Below are positions 56,259-64,000 of a DNA stretch of 64,000 nucleotides, piece after piece. The notes under the pieces were generated by a model, which searched no databases, was not told the DNA's origin, and worked only from the letters and a program-made list of their open reading frames with translations. How positions within the stretch are numbered: position 1 is the stretch's first letter; each line of letters starts with the position of its first letter. The translations under genes and the position numbers were made by a program. Source of the stretch: Candidatus Poribacteria bacterium (GTDB lineage: Bacteria; Poribacteria; WGA-4E; WGA-3G); assembly GCA_028824125.1 (NCBI GenBank), contig JAPPES010000158.1:109333-173332 (forward strand), written 5' to 3'.

Positions 56259-57092
56259 ATGCGATTTAGTGTTGTTTTTACGATTATCATTTGTGTTGTT
56301 TTGGCAGTATCAGCGATTGTTTACTTAAGACTGCCTGAACCTGAGGTAGTTTCGCCATCATCAACACCTGAACCCTCAAAATCTTTTCCGCAGGTTGTGT
56401 CTAAACCTCAGCTTGACACACCTATTTCACCGAGTGCAGATGCTATAAAAGAAAAAGTACAAATTCCTGATGATTCACAGAATGACGTAGAATCTGGTAA
56501 ACAGGCACAGAGTCTTCTTGATGATCTTTGGGCATCGTTCCATTCACAGGACACTGAAACGGAAGATGAAAAAGCAGAGAGTGAAGAAGACGAAACAAAA
56601 ATTGATCCTCGGACGATTGATTTTAATAGTCCGGATGCCTACGAGTTCATACGTGAAGGACTGGTAGGGAAATATGGAGATACGCCAGAGGTTCAAGCTT
56701 ATATGGAAGCGTGGTTAAAAAGGGTGTCGGGTCCTACGACACTTGAAGATAGCATTCGCCATGCAGAAGCATTGTACGCCTTAAATCCACATCCACAGAC
56801 TTACAGATCCCTTCAATTGCTCAAGGCAGCAGCAGCTGGGGATACGGAGACATTAATGCAACACGCTGAACCTGTGAATCGTCAGACAGAGAAGTTCGCA
56901 GATGTACTACCCTTTTTTGAAAAGAATAATCATGCAGAAGCATTTCGTAAACTGAGAGTAGCGGATCCGAAGCGCGCTGTTGAATTCGAAAATTTTATTT
57001 TAGAACAGGCTATTGAGGATCCGTCTCTGGATATTGAGAAGATTGTGCATGCTATAGAACGTTCCTACGAGACACCTCTGGATAATAAGTAA
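56259..57092 (+). CDS. membrane-anchored protein of unknown function
   Basis: 277 aa from ATG 56259, which has GGAGG 6 bases upstream; a start at 56229 would add 10 residues. One N-terminal membrane helix (FSVVFTIIICVVLAVSAIVY), then a Pro/Ser-rich and acidic linker (ESEEDETK), and a helical C-terminal half with TPR-like spacing (LEDSIRHAEALYALNPHPQT, RSLQLLKAAAAGD). It lies behind the degenerate sigma promoter, so it may have belonged to the sigma-WD40 regulon. No family recognised. Confidence 0.7.
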   Translation: MRFSVVFTIIICVVLAVSAIVYLRLPEPEVVSPSSTPEPSKSFPQVVSKPQLDTPISPSADAIKEKVQIPDDSQNDVESGKQAQSLLDDLWASFHSQDTETEDEKAESEEDETKIDPRTIDFNSPDAYEFIREGLVGKYGDTPEVQAYMEAWLKRVSGPTTLEDSIRHAEALYALNPHPQTYRSLQLLKAAAAGDTETLMQHAEPVNRQTEKFADVLPFFEKNNHAEAFRKLRVADPKRAVEFENFILEQAIEDPSLDIEKIVHAIERSYETPLDNK

Positions 57093-57127
57093 TCTTTTCT
57101 GATTGTGCGAATTTACCTTCGGCGCAT

Positions 57128-57336
57128 TATAGTAAAATCCGAAAATATGTTCACATTCCAATGAACAACAATCCCCATACCATCACCGCTGGTGAGGCGG
57201 AAATGCCTAAAGACGAATGAGTTTTTGGCATTCACCATGATTCATACCCGGTGAATACCAAAAAGGTATTCATACCGTTGATTTTTGATTTCTTCCTAAC
57301 CTCGCTAATGTAAAGGTAATTATGGGTTTTACTATA
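57128..57336. mobile_element. MITE-like element, family B2
   Basis: Starts TATAGTAAAATCCGAAAATA, ends ATTATGGGTTTTACTATA. The interior has ACCATCACCGCTGGTGAGG and a GGTGAATACCAAAAAGGTATTCATACC palindrome. It occupies most of the gap between 57092 and the toxin relic. Confidence 0.6.
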
Positions 57337-57429
57337 ATGTTCTGACTCCAAATTTATATTCGTGTTTATGGCGGGCTCCCAGTTTCAAAGCCGTGATGGT
57401 GTGCATCGTCTTTGTTCCATGTTCTGCTA

Positions 57430-57701
57430 CTATAGAGCCTTACTTATCTGTCTCTCATACTCTGTATGTGTCCCAACCCAATACCACGTGATCGTGTTAT
57501 TGTGCCTGTATCCCAAAGCCCTATAGTTGTGTGTAATACGGAGCGACCATCTCCCCAACACTTTTTAAATCTGAGAGAGGGGTGGGATTGGTTCGTTTGA
57601 AGAAGTTGGAATTGTTTTGCTACAGCTCTCCGAATTTCTACAGGTAATTTATTTTCCAGCGCAACAAATTCCTGGCTCCTAATATGCTGGAATTGGTTCA
57701 T
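57430..57701 (-). pseudogene. RelE/HigB-like toxin with a one-base frameshift
   Basis: Reading from ATG 57701: FVALENKLPVEIRRAVAKQ, FQLLQTNQSHPSLRFKK, then the frame leaves the family. One base shift at the A5 run (57562-57566) restores VLGRWSLRITHNYRALGYRH and TITWYWVGTHTEYERQI up to a TAG at 57430-57432, the normal end of such toxins. So a single A was lost (A6 to A5), by mutation or sequencing error. The start overlaps the antitoxin gene by 23 bases. Confidence 0.72.
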
Positions 57702-58023
57702 TGAGTTCAGACAATCTTGTATAATTGCCTTCCTCACAACTTCGTTTAGCTTCTTCTATCAGAGGTTCAAGACGACCAGCCTTCACGTCTGCTTCAAATT
57801 GCTCATCCCATGCTTCTTCTATAGCGACTAAAGTTTGGTGAAGAATATCGTGTAGTTCTTTTTGGACGATCTCTACCGTCTCGCCTTCACATTTTATCTC
57901 TGGTAAATCTGGAATCCATCCAAGCCACGCGACACCGTTCTTTTTTATGTATGCTGTGAATGTCTCATCAAACGTCTCATTATGAACAACATGCGTCAAT
58001 GGATACCCTTCCTTGAATTCCAT
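57679..58023 (-). CDS. HicB-like antitoxin
   Basis: 114 aa from the ATG at 58023, which has GAGGTG close upstream; a start at 58083 would add 20 residues. The first part, FTAYIKKNGVAWLGWIPDLP, is the HicB/DUF1902-type strand-helix-strand, followed by a long acidic helix (EELHDILHQTLVAIEEAWDEQFEADVKAG region) and an EEAKRSCEEGNY tail. It is followed with overlap by the RelE-like toxin relic, so it is the antitoxin of that pair. Confidence 0.75.
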   Translation of the reverse strand: MEFKEGYPLTHVVHNETFDETFTAYIKKNGVAWLGWIPDLPEIKCEGETVEIVQKELHDILHQTLVAIEEAWDEQFEADVKAGRLEPLIEEAKRSCEEGNYTRLSELNEPIPAY

Positions 58024-58090
58024 ATTACACCTCATATCTTTAGATTTTACAATATTATAAACAATGTCATTATGACACGTCAAGATTGTT

Positions 58091-58930
58091 TTAAATATTA
58101 CAACGTTCAGATTCCAACCACTTCTGCACCCGTGCTAACTTGCCAGTAGCGATGTGAGAGACATTTTCATCTCTTGGAAAATCTCCGTTTTCTACGTCGT
58201 ATATATATTGCGATATTGCTTCAAAGGTGAGATGATCGTAATCCTGATAGCGTTTAGCGTGTTTGAAGGGAGTGCCTATCCCTAATATATCGTTTATAAC
58301 AAGCACCTGTCCGTTACAGTATCTGCCTGCCCCAATGCCGATGGTGGGAATATCAAGGGTTTCTGTGATGATTTGGCTTATTTCTTCAGTGATCTTCTCA
58401 AGCACGATGAGTTTTGCACCTGCATCTGCAAGTGCCGCTGCGATTTGAATGAGTTGTTTCGCTTTGCTAACCGTTTTTCCGTGTGTTGCCGCCTTCGTGC
58501 CGTGGATTTGTGGGTTATGTCCGATGTGTGCGCAAACCTCTATGTTCTGTTCGGTGAGTGCTGTAACGATAGGGACTTTTTCTGTTCCACCTTCCAATTT
58601 AACGGCATCCGCACCGTTGTCTAAAAAGAGGTTTGCATTGGCAACGGCTTGCTTTGCATTTCGGTCAGAGGCATAAGGCATGTCAATGAGAAGATATGCT
58701 TCTGTTACGCCGCGGCGGACTGCCTTGAGGTGATGCAGCATATCTGCCATCGTTACTTCCATTTCGCTTTTATAGCCGAGGATATTCGTGCCAACACTAT
58801 CCCCAACAAAAATGATGTCAATCCCTGCATCATCCTGCATACAGGCGGTAGGGTAATCGTAGCAGGTTAGCACAGTGATGGGTTGCTTTTGTTGTTTTTT
58901 AGTGTGGAGGTAGGTGATATCTTTTTTCAT
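58091..58930 (-). CDS. panB: 3-methyl-2-oxobutanoate hydroxymethyltransferase
   Basis: First step of pantothenate synthesis. 279 aa. VLTCYDYPTACMQDDAGIDI, FVGDSVGTNILGY, KLEGG, AHIGHNPQ and IGIGAGRYCNGQVLVINDIL match PanB throughout. No panC next to it. It is 67 bases upstream of the antitoxin on the same strand. Confidence 0.95.
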   Translation of the reverse strand: MKKDITYLHTKKQQKQPITVLTCYDYPTACMQDDAGIDIIFVGDSVGTNILGYKSEMEVTMADMLHHLKAVRRGVTEAYLLIDMPYASDRNAKQAVANANLFLDNGADAVKLEGGTEKVPIVTALTEQNIEVCAHIGHNPQIHGTKAATHGKTVSKAKQLIQIAAALADAGAKLIVLEKITEEISQIITETLDIPTIGIGAGRYCNGQVLVINDILGIGTPFKHAKRYQDYDHLTFEAISQYIYDVENGDFPRDENVSHIATGKLARVQKWLESERCNI

Positions 58931-58975
58931 CTATTTGCTTTATACCATTTCTATGTGATTATATTGCATTATTTC

Positions 58976-59096
58976 GTAGGTCGGGTTGAGTTTAGGAAAC
59001 CCGACAAATGCCATAGAGGCATTTAGTGTTGATTTGGACATGTATAATCGGGCAAGAGTATACGTGTCGGGTTTCGCTTTGCTCTACCCGACCTAC
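58976..59096. repeat. GTAGGTCGGGT inverted repeat element
   Basis: GTAGGTCGGGT (58976-58986) and ACCCGACCTAC (59086-59096) flank a 99-bp interior with AAATGCCATAGAGGCATTT and TGTCGGGTTTCGC. Similar half-copies near 45410 (ACCCAACCTACA) and 46250. It fills the gap between panB and sucD. Confidence 0.6.
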
Positions 59097-59126
59097 AGGT
59101 GGTTTATACTATATAAACAGCACCTT

Positions 59127-60011
59127 TTAAGCCAAAACCTCTGCCACAGTTTCACCAATGGTAGTAAGATCGTCTGCAACGGCAATGCCAGCATCTTTGA
59201 GCGACTTAATTTTATCTGCTGCGGTGCCTTGTCCACCTGAGATGATCGCTCCCGCATGTCCCATCCGTTTACCGGGGGGCGCCGTCTGTCCAGCGATAAA
59301 ACCGACCACAGGTTTTATCATTTCGTTTTTGACAAACTGCGCAGCTTTTTCCTCTGCTGTGCCTCCGATTTCCCCAATTAAGACAACTGCATGTGTGTCA
59401 TCGTCTCCTTCAAAAAGCTTGAGAACATCAACGAAGTTTGTCCCAATCACAGGGTCACCACCGATACCGACGCAGGTAGATTGTCCGATGCCGAGTTGTT
59501 TCAATTGATACGCGGCTTCATAAGTTAAAGTCCCACTTCGTGAGACGATACCGACATGACCGGGGGAATAAGCAAACGCAGGCATCACACCGATTTTACA
59601 TTCGCCAGGTGTGATGATACCCGGACAGTTCGGACCGATTAACCGAGTCTGTTTGCCTTGAAGAAACGCTTTTGCCTTCACCATATCAAGCACAGGGATA
59701 TGTTCAGAGATGCAGATTATCAATTCAATTCCGGCATCAGCAGCTTCCATGATAGAGTCGGCAGCGTTGAAGCGCGCGGGAACGAAAATCAGAGACGTAT
59801 CTGCGCCTGTTTCTGCAACACCATCCGCTACGGTGTCAAATACAGGGATGCCGTGGACATCTGTTCTGCCTCTACCGGGGACAGCACCTGCAACAATTTG
59901 CGTACCGTAATCTACACACTGTTCTGTGTGAAAACTTCCAGAACGCCCTGTGATACCTTGGACAATAACTTTTGTGTTTTTATGGACAAGTATACTCATA
60001 TTTTTATTCAA
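59127..60011 (-). CDS. sucD: succinyl-CoA synthetase alpha subunit
   Basis: 294 aa. Carries the phosphohistidine and CoA sites: [20 protein letters not shown] at the start, [38 protein letters not shown] and the active His in [13 protein letters not shown]. Partner of the sucC product, whose gene is 35 kb away in the opposite direction. The usual sucCD pair has been split. Confidence 0.96.
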   Translation of the reverse strand: MNKNMSILVHKNTKVIVQGITGRSGSFHTEQCVDYGTQIVAGAVPGRGRTDVHGIPVFDTVADGVAETGADTSLIFVPARFNAADSIMEAADAGIELIICISEHIPVLDMVKAKAFLQGKQTRLIGPNCPGIITPGECKIGVMPAFAYSPGHVGIVSRSGTLTYEAAYQLKQLGIGQSTCVGIGGDPVIGTNFVDVLKLFEGDDDTHAVVLIGEIGGTAEEKAAQFVKNEMIKPVVGFIAGQTAPPGKRMGHAGAIISGGQGTAADKIKSLKDAGIAVADDLTTIGETVAEVLA

Positions 60012-60032
60012 TTCAGCGTTAATTCAATACGC

Positions 60033-60110
60033 ATTGTAGCGTAAACTGGCAGTTTGCGCATCCACAGACACAATCTAACAGATTGTGCTACAAAGAGGAC
60101 AACTTAGATA
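60033..60110. mobile_element. partial MITE, family A
   Basis: Right half only: TTGTAGCGTAAACTGGCAG, then CACAATCTAACAGATTGTGCTAC and GAGGACAACTTAGATATA. It matches the right half of the element at 11848-12005. Confidence 0.5.
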
Positions 60111-60143
60111 TAATAACGAAGTTTATGCTTTTATCGGATTATG

Positions 60144-60908
60144 CTATTTTTCCGATTTCAATTTCGCCCAAACCGTGGTCAGTTTCGCTTGCGGAGAAAC
60201 CGCTGCAAAACCGAGTGCAATAGATAATCCACTATCTGCAATCGCTTTCACATCACCGTCTGAGAGTGCAACATTAAAAAAAGCGATCTCATCAATGAGA
60301 CCTGTGAAAGCCTCCTGCTTGTCGTCTCTTGAACCAATATACTTAGGTCCCGTTTTGAATGCACCTGCGGCAGCATTAGATGCTTCTAACTTACCATCAA
60401 CATAGACCTTTACTGTTTTACCGTCATAAGTACCTGCAATCTGATGCCACATGTCATCATTCAACAAAGTTGTAGACCAGGTATTATGGGGAATCGGTTG
60501 CGCACACTGTCCAGCAAAATTTAATTTGTGGTTCTGTAATGTAAAGATAACATCACCGCAGGGGCCTACGATAATATCAGACCATGCAGGGGCTGCAGGC
60601 GTTTTAATTAAAGCGACGATCGACACTTTATCCGTATAGCCAGCAAAATCACCGACAGCGACATGACTGCCACCCGCAAACTTTAGTGCCTTCCCGTACT
60701 TGCCATTGACCCATTGGGCATCAATAATCTCTCCATCGTTGCCATTTTTAGTAGCATCTTTTGCCGTGTTGCCATTACCTTCATCAAAGAACCATATACC
60801 CAAAGCTGCGTCTGGATCGAGGGCAGAACTGATACCTGGGTTCATGAAACAGAGGCAGATCAGCGTTCCGTATACCAAAATTGCTTTTCTGAATTGGATG
60901 ACTCTCAT
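60144..60908 (-). CDS. exported LamG-domain protein
   Basis: 254 aa. Signal peptide (AILVYGTLICLCFMNPGISSAL, about residues 9-30). The mature part is one concanavalin-like LamG/LamGL domain: GIWFFDEGNG, ALKFAGGSHV, WHQIAGTYDGKTVKVYVDGK and GLIDEIAFFNVALSDGDVK. The C-terminal LTTVWAKLKSEK matches the end of the CBM protein at 29180. Likely surface or extracellular glycan binding. Confidence 0.87.
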   Translation of the reverse strand: MRVIQFRKAILVYGTLICLCFMNPGISSALDPDAALGIWFFDEGNGNTAKDATKNGNDGEIIDAQWVNGKYGKALKFAGGSHVAVGDFAGYTDKVSIVALIKTPAAPAWSDIIVGPCGDVIFTLQNHKLNFAGQCAQPIPHNTWSTTLLNDDMWHQIAGTYDGKTVKVYVDGKLEASNAAAGAFKTGPKYIGSRDDKQEAFTGLIDEIAFFNVALSDGDVKAIADSGLSIALGFAAVSPQAKLTTVWAKLKSEK

Positions 60909-61036
60909 TTTTACCTCTATTGTGGATGTGCGGTTTAATTACGCTAATTCCATCACCGATTACGCTGTTTTCGGCATAGACTATTGAGCGGATGTGTAAA
61001 TATTTTGTCAATTGTTTGTTCAGGATTACGCGGATT

Positions 61037-61138
61037 CTGTAGGAGCGACCTCGAATCAACGCCAAATGCGCTTGGCGGAATGCGCGTTTGGCATTCCGCA
61101 TGATTTGTCGGGTCGCGACCAGGAGGTCGCTCCTACAG
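61037..61138. repeat. nested palindromes (GTAGGAGCGACCT outer, GCCAAATGCG inner)
   Basis: The outer 15-bp arms CTGTAGGAGCGACCT (61037-61051) and its complement (61124-61138) enclose an inner inverted set CGCCAAATGCGCTTGGCGGAA / GCGCGTTTGGCATTCCGC. A second repeat family appears to have been inserted in the loop of the first. Confidence 0.65.
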
Positions 61139-61244
61139 AAGAATCCAAATCAATGCTCAATACGCTTGTGGCAATTGAAAAATCGGATTACAAACCCCTC
61201 CTACAAGAAAAAGATCAAAGCGAAAAATTAGGGAAAGATCATAT

Positions 61245-63290
61245 TCAAGGTTCAATAACGAGATAACTAACGCTTTTTGCCTCCATCTCAATTGGAATCT
61301 CAACGTTGTAGTTTCGGTCGATTTTGTACTGTTTGGGTTCTCCCTCTTTTTCACGAATCTTGGCAGTTTCAGACAAGCCAGTATAATAGACTGGTAATTT
61401 CAAAGCCATCTGTTGTACCGTTCGCGTCGGATTATAGAGCATCGCGAGTCCACAAGGGTTGAGTTGTGGGTTTGCATGTAACACACAATCAATGGAACGT
61501 CCATCAGGACGGCACACATGAATCAGGTCAGACTCTAATATTGTACGATACTTTTTGAAAAAGTCAACCCATTTCTTAACGACTGCTTTCGTCTCTTCAG
61601 TATCAAAAAGCCGGGGACCGCGATAGCACGCAATTACACCACTGCCGAAATTCTGTGCAAGATGCGATTCGTAGTCATCAAGATGTTCGCAAAGTGGTTC
61701 AAACGTTGCGGCTTGTCCACCACCGTGATATTCTACCAATGGAACGAACATCCAGCCCATACTTGGTGTCTTCTCGTAAGTGGCATCGTAGATATTTTGC
61801 CGTGCAATCAGAATTTGTCGTTCGCGAGGTAAACTAAAATTCGTTTCACGATAACCCATACCACATTTGTTTGAACCGTTGAGATAATAATTATCTGGTG
61901 AATTAATATAGATACCGCGTTTTCGGCATTCGTGATAAAAATTCACGCACGCTTCCCACTGGCGCAACTGCGAATCTGCTAAGCCGTTATGGTGTTCGTG
62001 CTTCGTTGAGGCACAAACATCACCGTGATAAGGACCATCTGTCTCTATGATATCCATTCCAGTCGCATCCATGAAATTCAGCACACGTTTGACATAGCCA
62101 TCTCCCCATGCGCTCGCAAGACAAGCACTCTGTCCAAATCTACTACCAGGTTGTCCTGTGTCTGGGTCAATACAGTTGAATTCTTCGCCCACACCCCGTG
62201 AAGCACACATCAGCGTATAACCACCGAGTTGAATACCCTTGCTGTGTGCATAATCTGCCAATTCCTTCATTGTGGCAATATATTCAGGATCTTCGCTCTC
62301 AATATTGTATCCGCTCCCAAAGGTCATAATCACCATCTCAAATCCGACTTCGGCGCACTGATCAATCGCTAAACGGACTGCGTCTGGATCGGCACTCCGA
62401 ACATGCATGAGGATTGGATTTTCCGTGACCTGTGGAGCAACTGTGCGATACATCTTGCGGCGGGCGAGTCCTTTTCGCTCACGATCATCACTATCATGAA
62501 ATATCTCAAAGGTACGAAAACTTGTGAACGTCTCTCCCGGTTGAAGCAGCACACCCGGACCAAGTGGATAGTGACTTGTCATCAACAGCGGCATCTGATA
62601 ACGATAGTCGACTTGCGTCACGTACTCTGCATCTGGCCCCCACTGCGTTGTTTCCATTCTACTAAAGGCATAATCGCTCTCCACATGTAGCCGATGCTGT
62701 TCCTGCTCGTTGACAGCAAGGATTTCACAACTTAAGGTATCCAATTGAATCGGTTTTTGACCTTCATTGTGAATAGTAATCCACTTGGACAGCACCGGAA
62801 TGCCTTGGTATAGTTCATAATGCACACTAACCTGAAGGGAGTCAAGGGATGGCGGTGGTGAAAATGCAACCGTCAGTGTCACACCCTCTGGCGGATATGC
62901 TGATGATGTAGCAGAACGCCTGTGTTCCCACGGATAACGGGTTTCAGGTTCACCAACTCTATATTCGCGAAACTGAAATGCGTTCTCGTCATTGGTCAAG
63001 TCTGCAATCCATTCGTCATCAAGATAGGCGTAGTCGGGCTGTCCTTTTAAGCCACCTACCTCATATTCCTGTCCATCAATCGTAAGCACCGCCTCTGGTT
63101 TGATGCCACGCAGCAAACTGCTATCGGTAATTTGATTGGTATAATCTACCGTTGCGAAATTCGGTGTAGTGACGAACCTTCGCTGGATGAGTCCATTACC
63201 GAGAATAAGCTGGTTGTCCGTTTCTTGGACTGTAGCGGGTTGGCGAAAGGGTTGAACTAACCAGTCGTTTTGTTGTGATGTGTAGTGCAT
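61245..63290 (-). CDS. alpha-galactosidase-like (clan GH-D type) glycosidase
   Basis: 681 aa, no signal peptide seen. The N-terminal 270 residues are a beta-sandwich (LILGNGLIQRRFVTTPNFAT, WITIHNEGQKPIQLDTL). It is followed by a TIM barrel with MVIMTFGSGYNIES, KGIQLGGYTLMCAS and MDIIETDGPYHGD, whose Asp would be the nucleophile, then YHECRKRGIYINSPDNYYLN. The plan fits GH36/GH27-like enzymes, but I cannot assign a family firmly. It stands alone, with repeat DNA on its downstream side. Confidence 0.65.
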   Translation of the reverse strand: MHYTSQQNDWLVQPFRQPATVQETDNQLILGNGLIQRRFVTTPNFATVDYTNQITDSSLLRGIKPEAVLTIDGQEYEVGGLKGQPDYAYLDDEWIADLTNDENAFQFREYRVGEPETRYPWEHRRSATSSAYPPEGVTLTVAFSPPPSLDSLQVSVHYELYQGIPVLSKWITIHNEGQKPIQLDTLSCEILAVNEQEQHRLHVESDYAFSRMETTQWGPDAEYVTQVDYRYQMPLLMTSHYPLGPGVLLQPGETFTSFRTFEIFHDSDDRERKGLARRKMYRTVAPQVTENPILMHVRSADPDAVRLAIDQCAEVGFEMVIMTFGSGYNIESEDPEYIATMKELADYAHSKGIQLGGYTLMCASRGVGEEFNCIDPDTGQPGSRFGQSACLASAWGDGYVKRVLNFMDATGMDIIETDGPYHGDVCASTKHEHHNGLADSQLRQWEACVNFYHECRKRGIYINSPDNYYLNGSNKCGMGYRETNFSLPRERQILIARQNIYDATYEKTPSMGWMFVPLVEYHGGGQAATFEPLCEHLDDYESHLAQNFGSGVIACYRGPRLFDTEETKAVVKKWVDFFKKYRTILESDLIHVCRPDGRSIDCVLHANPQLNPCGLAMLYNPTRTVQQMALKLPVYYTGLSETAKIREKEGEPKQYKIDRNYNVEIPIEMEAKSVSYLVIEP

Positions 63291-63407
63291 GTTAGGTTTT
63301 CTCGTATTTTGATTCTACAAATTTGGGAGTCCCATGTTTCTATAACAATCCGCCCCTACGGGCTATACACATTCATAAAAGCCGATTCATTTCCTTAAAA
63401 TCGACAC

Positions 63408-63595
63408 CTATGGGGTTGAAAATATGTCGTATGCCTCACTAATATCCTTTGTGAGTAGGCGTTCACCATCTTGTTGAGGGAAATACCCTTGATTTCCGGA
63501 GATGTGCCTCTGATTATGAAGTTTCGTAGGAAATGCTGAAGCGATAATATTGGTAACGTTATGTATAAGTGTTTCATAAACTATTCTTTAGTTAA
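63408..63595 (-). other. open frame continuing after the small beta-rich gene
   Basis: On the minus strand a frame without a start codon is open for about 58 codons directly after the next gene's stop, and includes ASAFPTKLHNQRHISGNQ and DGERLLTKDISEAYDIF before a TAG at 63408. It could be the real C-terminus joined by a one-base shift near the AAA at 63587, or a relic. The protein-like composition is the only evidence. Confidence 0.25.
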
Positions 63596-63925
63596 AAGTT
63601 CTTGATCTTGACCTACTTTTGAAGCTATCACATTGCCATTTTTGCCGGTTGCCAGAACTACCCCATTAGTATTATCGTCATGATGTAAATTGAAAAATAT
63701 ATTACCTACTTTGCTTCCTGCTTGTATAAGCACATTATCTTTGCCGACAGATATGCCCACACTACTATCAGGATTAGCGTGTTTTCCATAGACTACACGA
63801 TTCTCTATCACATCGTCTTTAGCTCTTATAATATAACTTCCGATAGCAGCATCACCTAATGTGATAGAGGCTTTTTCTTCATCAACGTTTAATACGATAT
63901 GTTTTCCTTTTCTGGTACTTCCCAT
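63581..63925 (-). CDS. small beta-rich protein of unknown function
   Basis: 114 aa, GSTRKGKHIVLNVDEEKASI at the start, then short repeated strands around Gly-Asn/Asp turns (GKDNVLIQAGSKVGNIFF, VVLATGKNGNVIASK), which suggests a beta-solenoid or roll. No signal peptide. No clear ribosome binding site before ATG 63925. Function unknown. A possible frameshifted extension follows its stop. Confidence 0.5.
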   Translation of the reverse strand: MGSTRKGKHIVLNVDEEKASITLGDAAIGSYIIRAKDDVIENRVVYGKHANPDSSVGISVGKDNVLIQAGSKVGNIFFNLHHDDNTNGVVLATGKNGNVIASKVGQDQELLTKE

Positions 63926-64000
63926 AATTATAGATTTGTTTACACTAACTATAGTTTGGACAATTTTATCCTTTCAGGACTTCCAAACAAGTGTTAAATA

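Overview
The window looks like a chromosome segment of Candidatus Poribacteria or a close relative. That is an inference from gene style, not a computed placement. The supporting traits are many WD40, LamG and sulfatase-like secreted proteins, sigma factors fused to WD40 propellers, a DUF4159 protein, a FlgD/T9SS-like C-terminal domain, and intergenic DNA packed with short palindromic and MITE-like repeats.

Layout. 1-3.9 kb: argH-pyrF-sulfatase run. 3.9-8.0 kb (minus): two tandem secreted WD40 proteins. 8.2-12.4 kb: a sugar-phosphate isomerase, a restriction-modification relic, and an AAA ATPase/DUF4276 pair behind a consensus promoter, then a MITE and tRNA-Pro(GGG). 12.5-21.1 kb: hom, then a lipid and translation cluster (DUF177, rpmF, fabH, fabD, fabG, a BMP lipoprotein, acpP, fabF, folK). 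21.2-27.7 kb: an ATPase-nuclease fusion, sucC, a nucleotidyltransferase, pgk and a short archaeal-type proS. 27.7-35.7 kb: nested MITEs, an IS200/IS605 relic and several exported proteins. 35.7-40.3 kb (minus): DUF4159, NAGPA-like and purB genes. 41.2-45.1 kb: an ECF sigma factor, a Trp/His leader-peptide attenuator, hisI, trpE and trpG. 46.4-55.8 kb: three tandem sigma-TM-WD40 fusion genes. 56-64 kb: a membrane-anchored protein, a toxin-antitoxin pair with a broken toxin, panB, sucD, a LamG protein, a glycosidase-like protein and a small beta-rich protein.

Two systems stand out. The first is a triplicated, apparently membrane-tethered sigma factor whose C-terminal half is a 14-blade WD40 double propeller. 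Each copy is preceded by the same GCACCC-N17-CGTCAC element, which has ECF-promoter architecture and suggests autoregulation. A fourth, degenerate copy of the element is cut by a MITE. The two secreted WD40 proteins at 3.9-8.0 kb use the same propeller design without the sigma part.

The second is an attenuator at 42.0-42.2 kb. A 31-codon leader peptide carries Trp and His codons (NHWHWWRS). It is followed by mutually exclusive antiterminator and terminator hairpins, then hisI-trpE-trpG, so one leader may sense both amino acids.

Start codons were moved from the longest possible reading frame where a ribosome binding site, promoter or repeat argued for it (pyrF, isomerase, fabH, lipoproteins, trpE and others). 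All family assignments were made by eye from sequence motifs; no database search was run.
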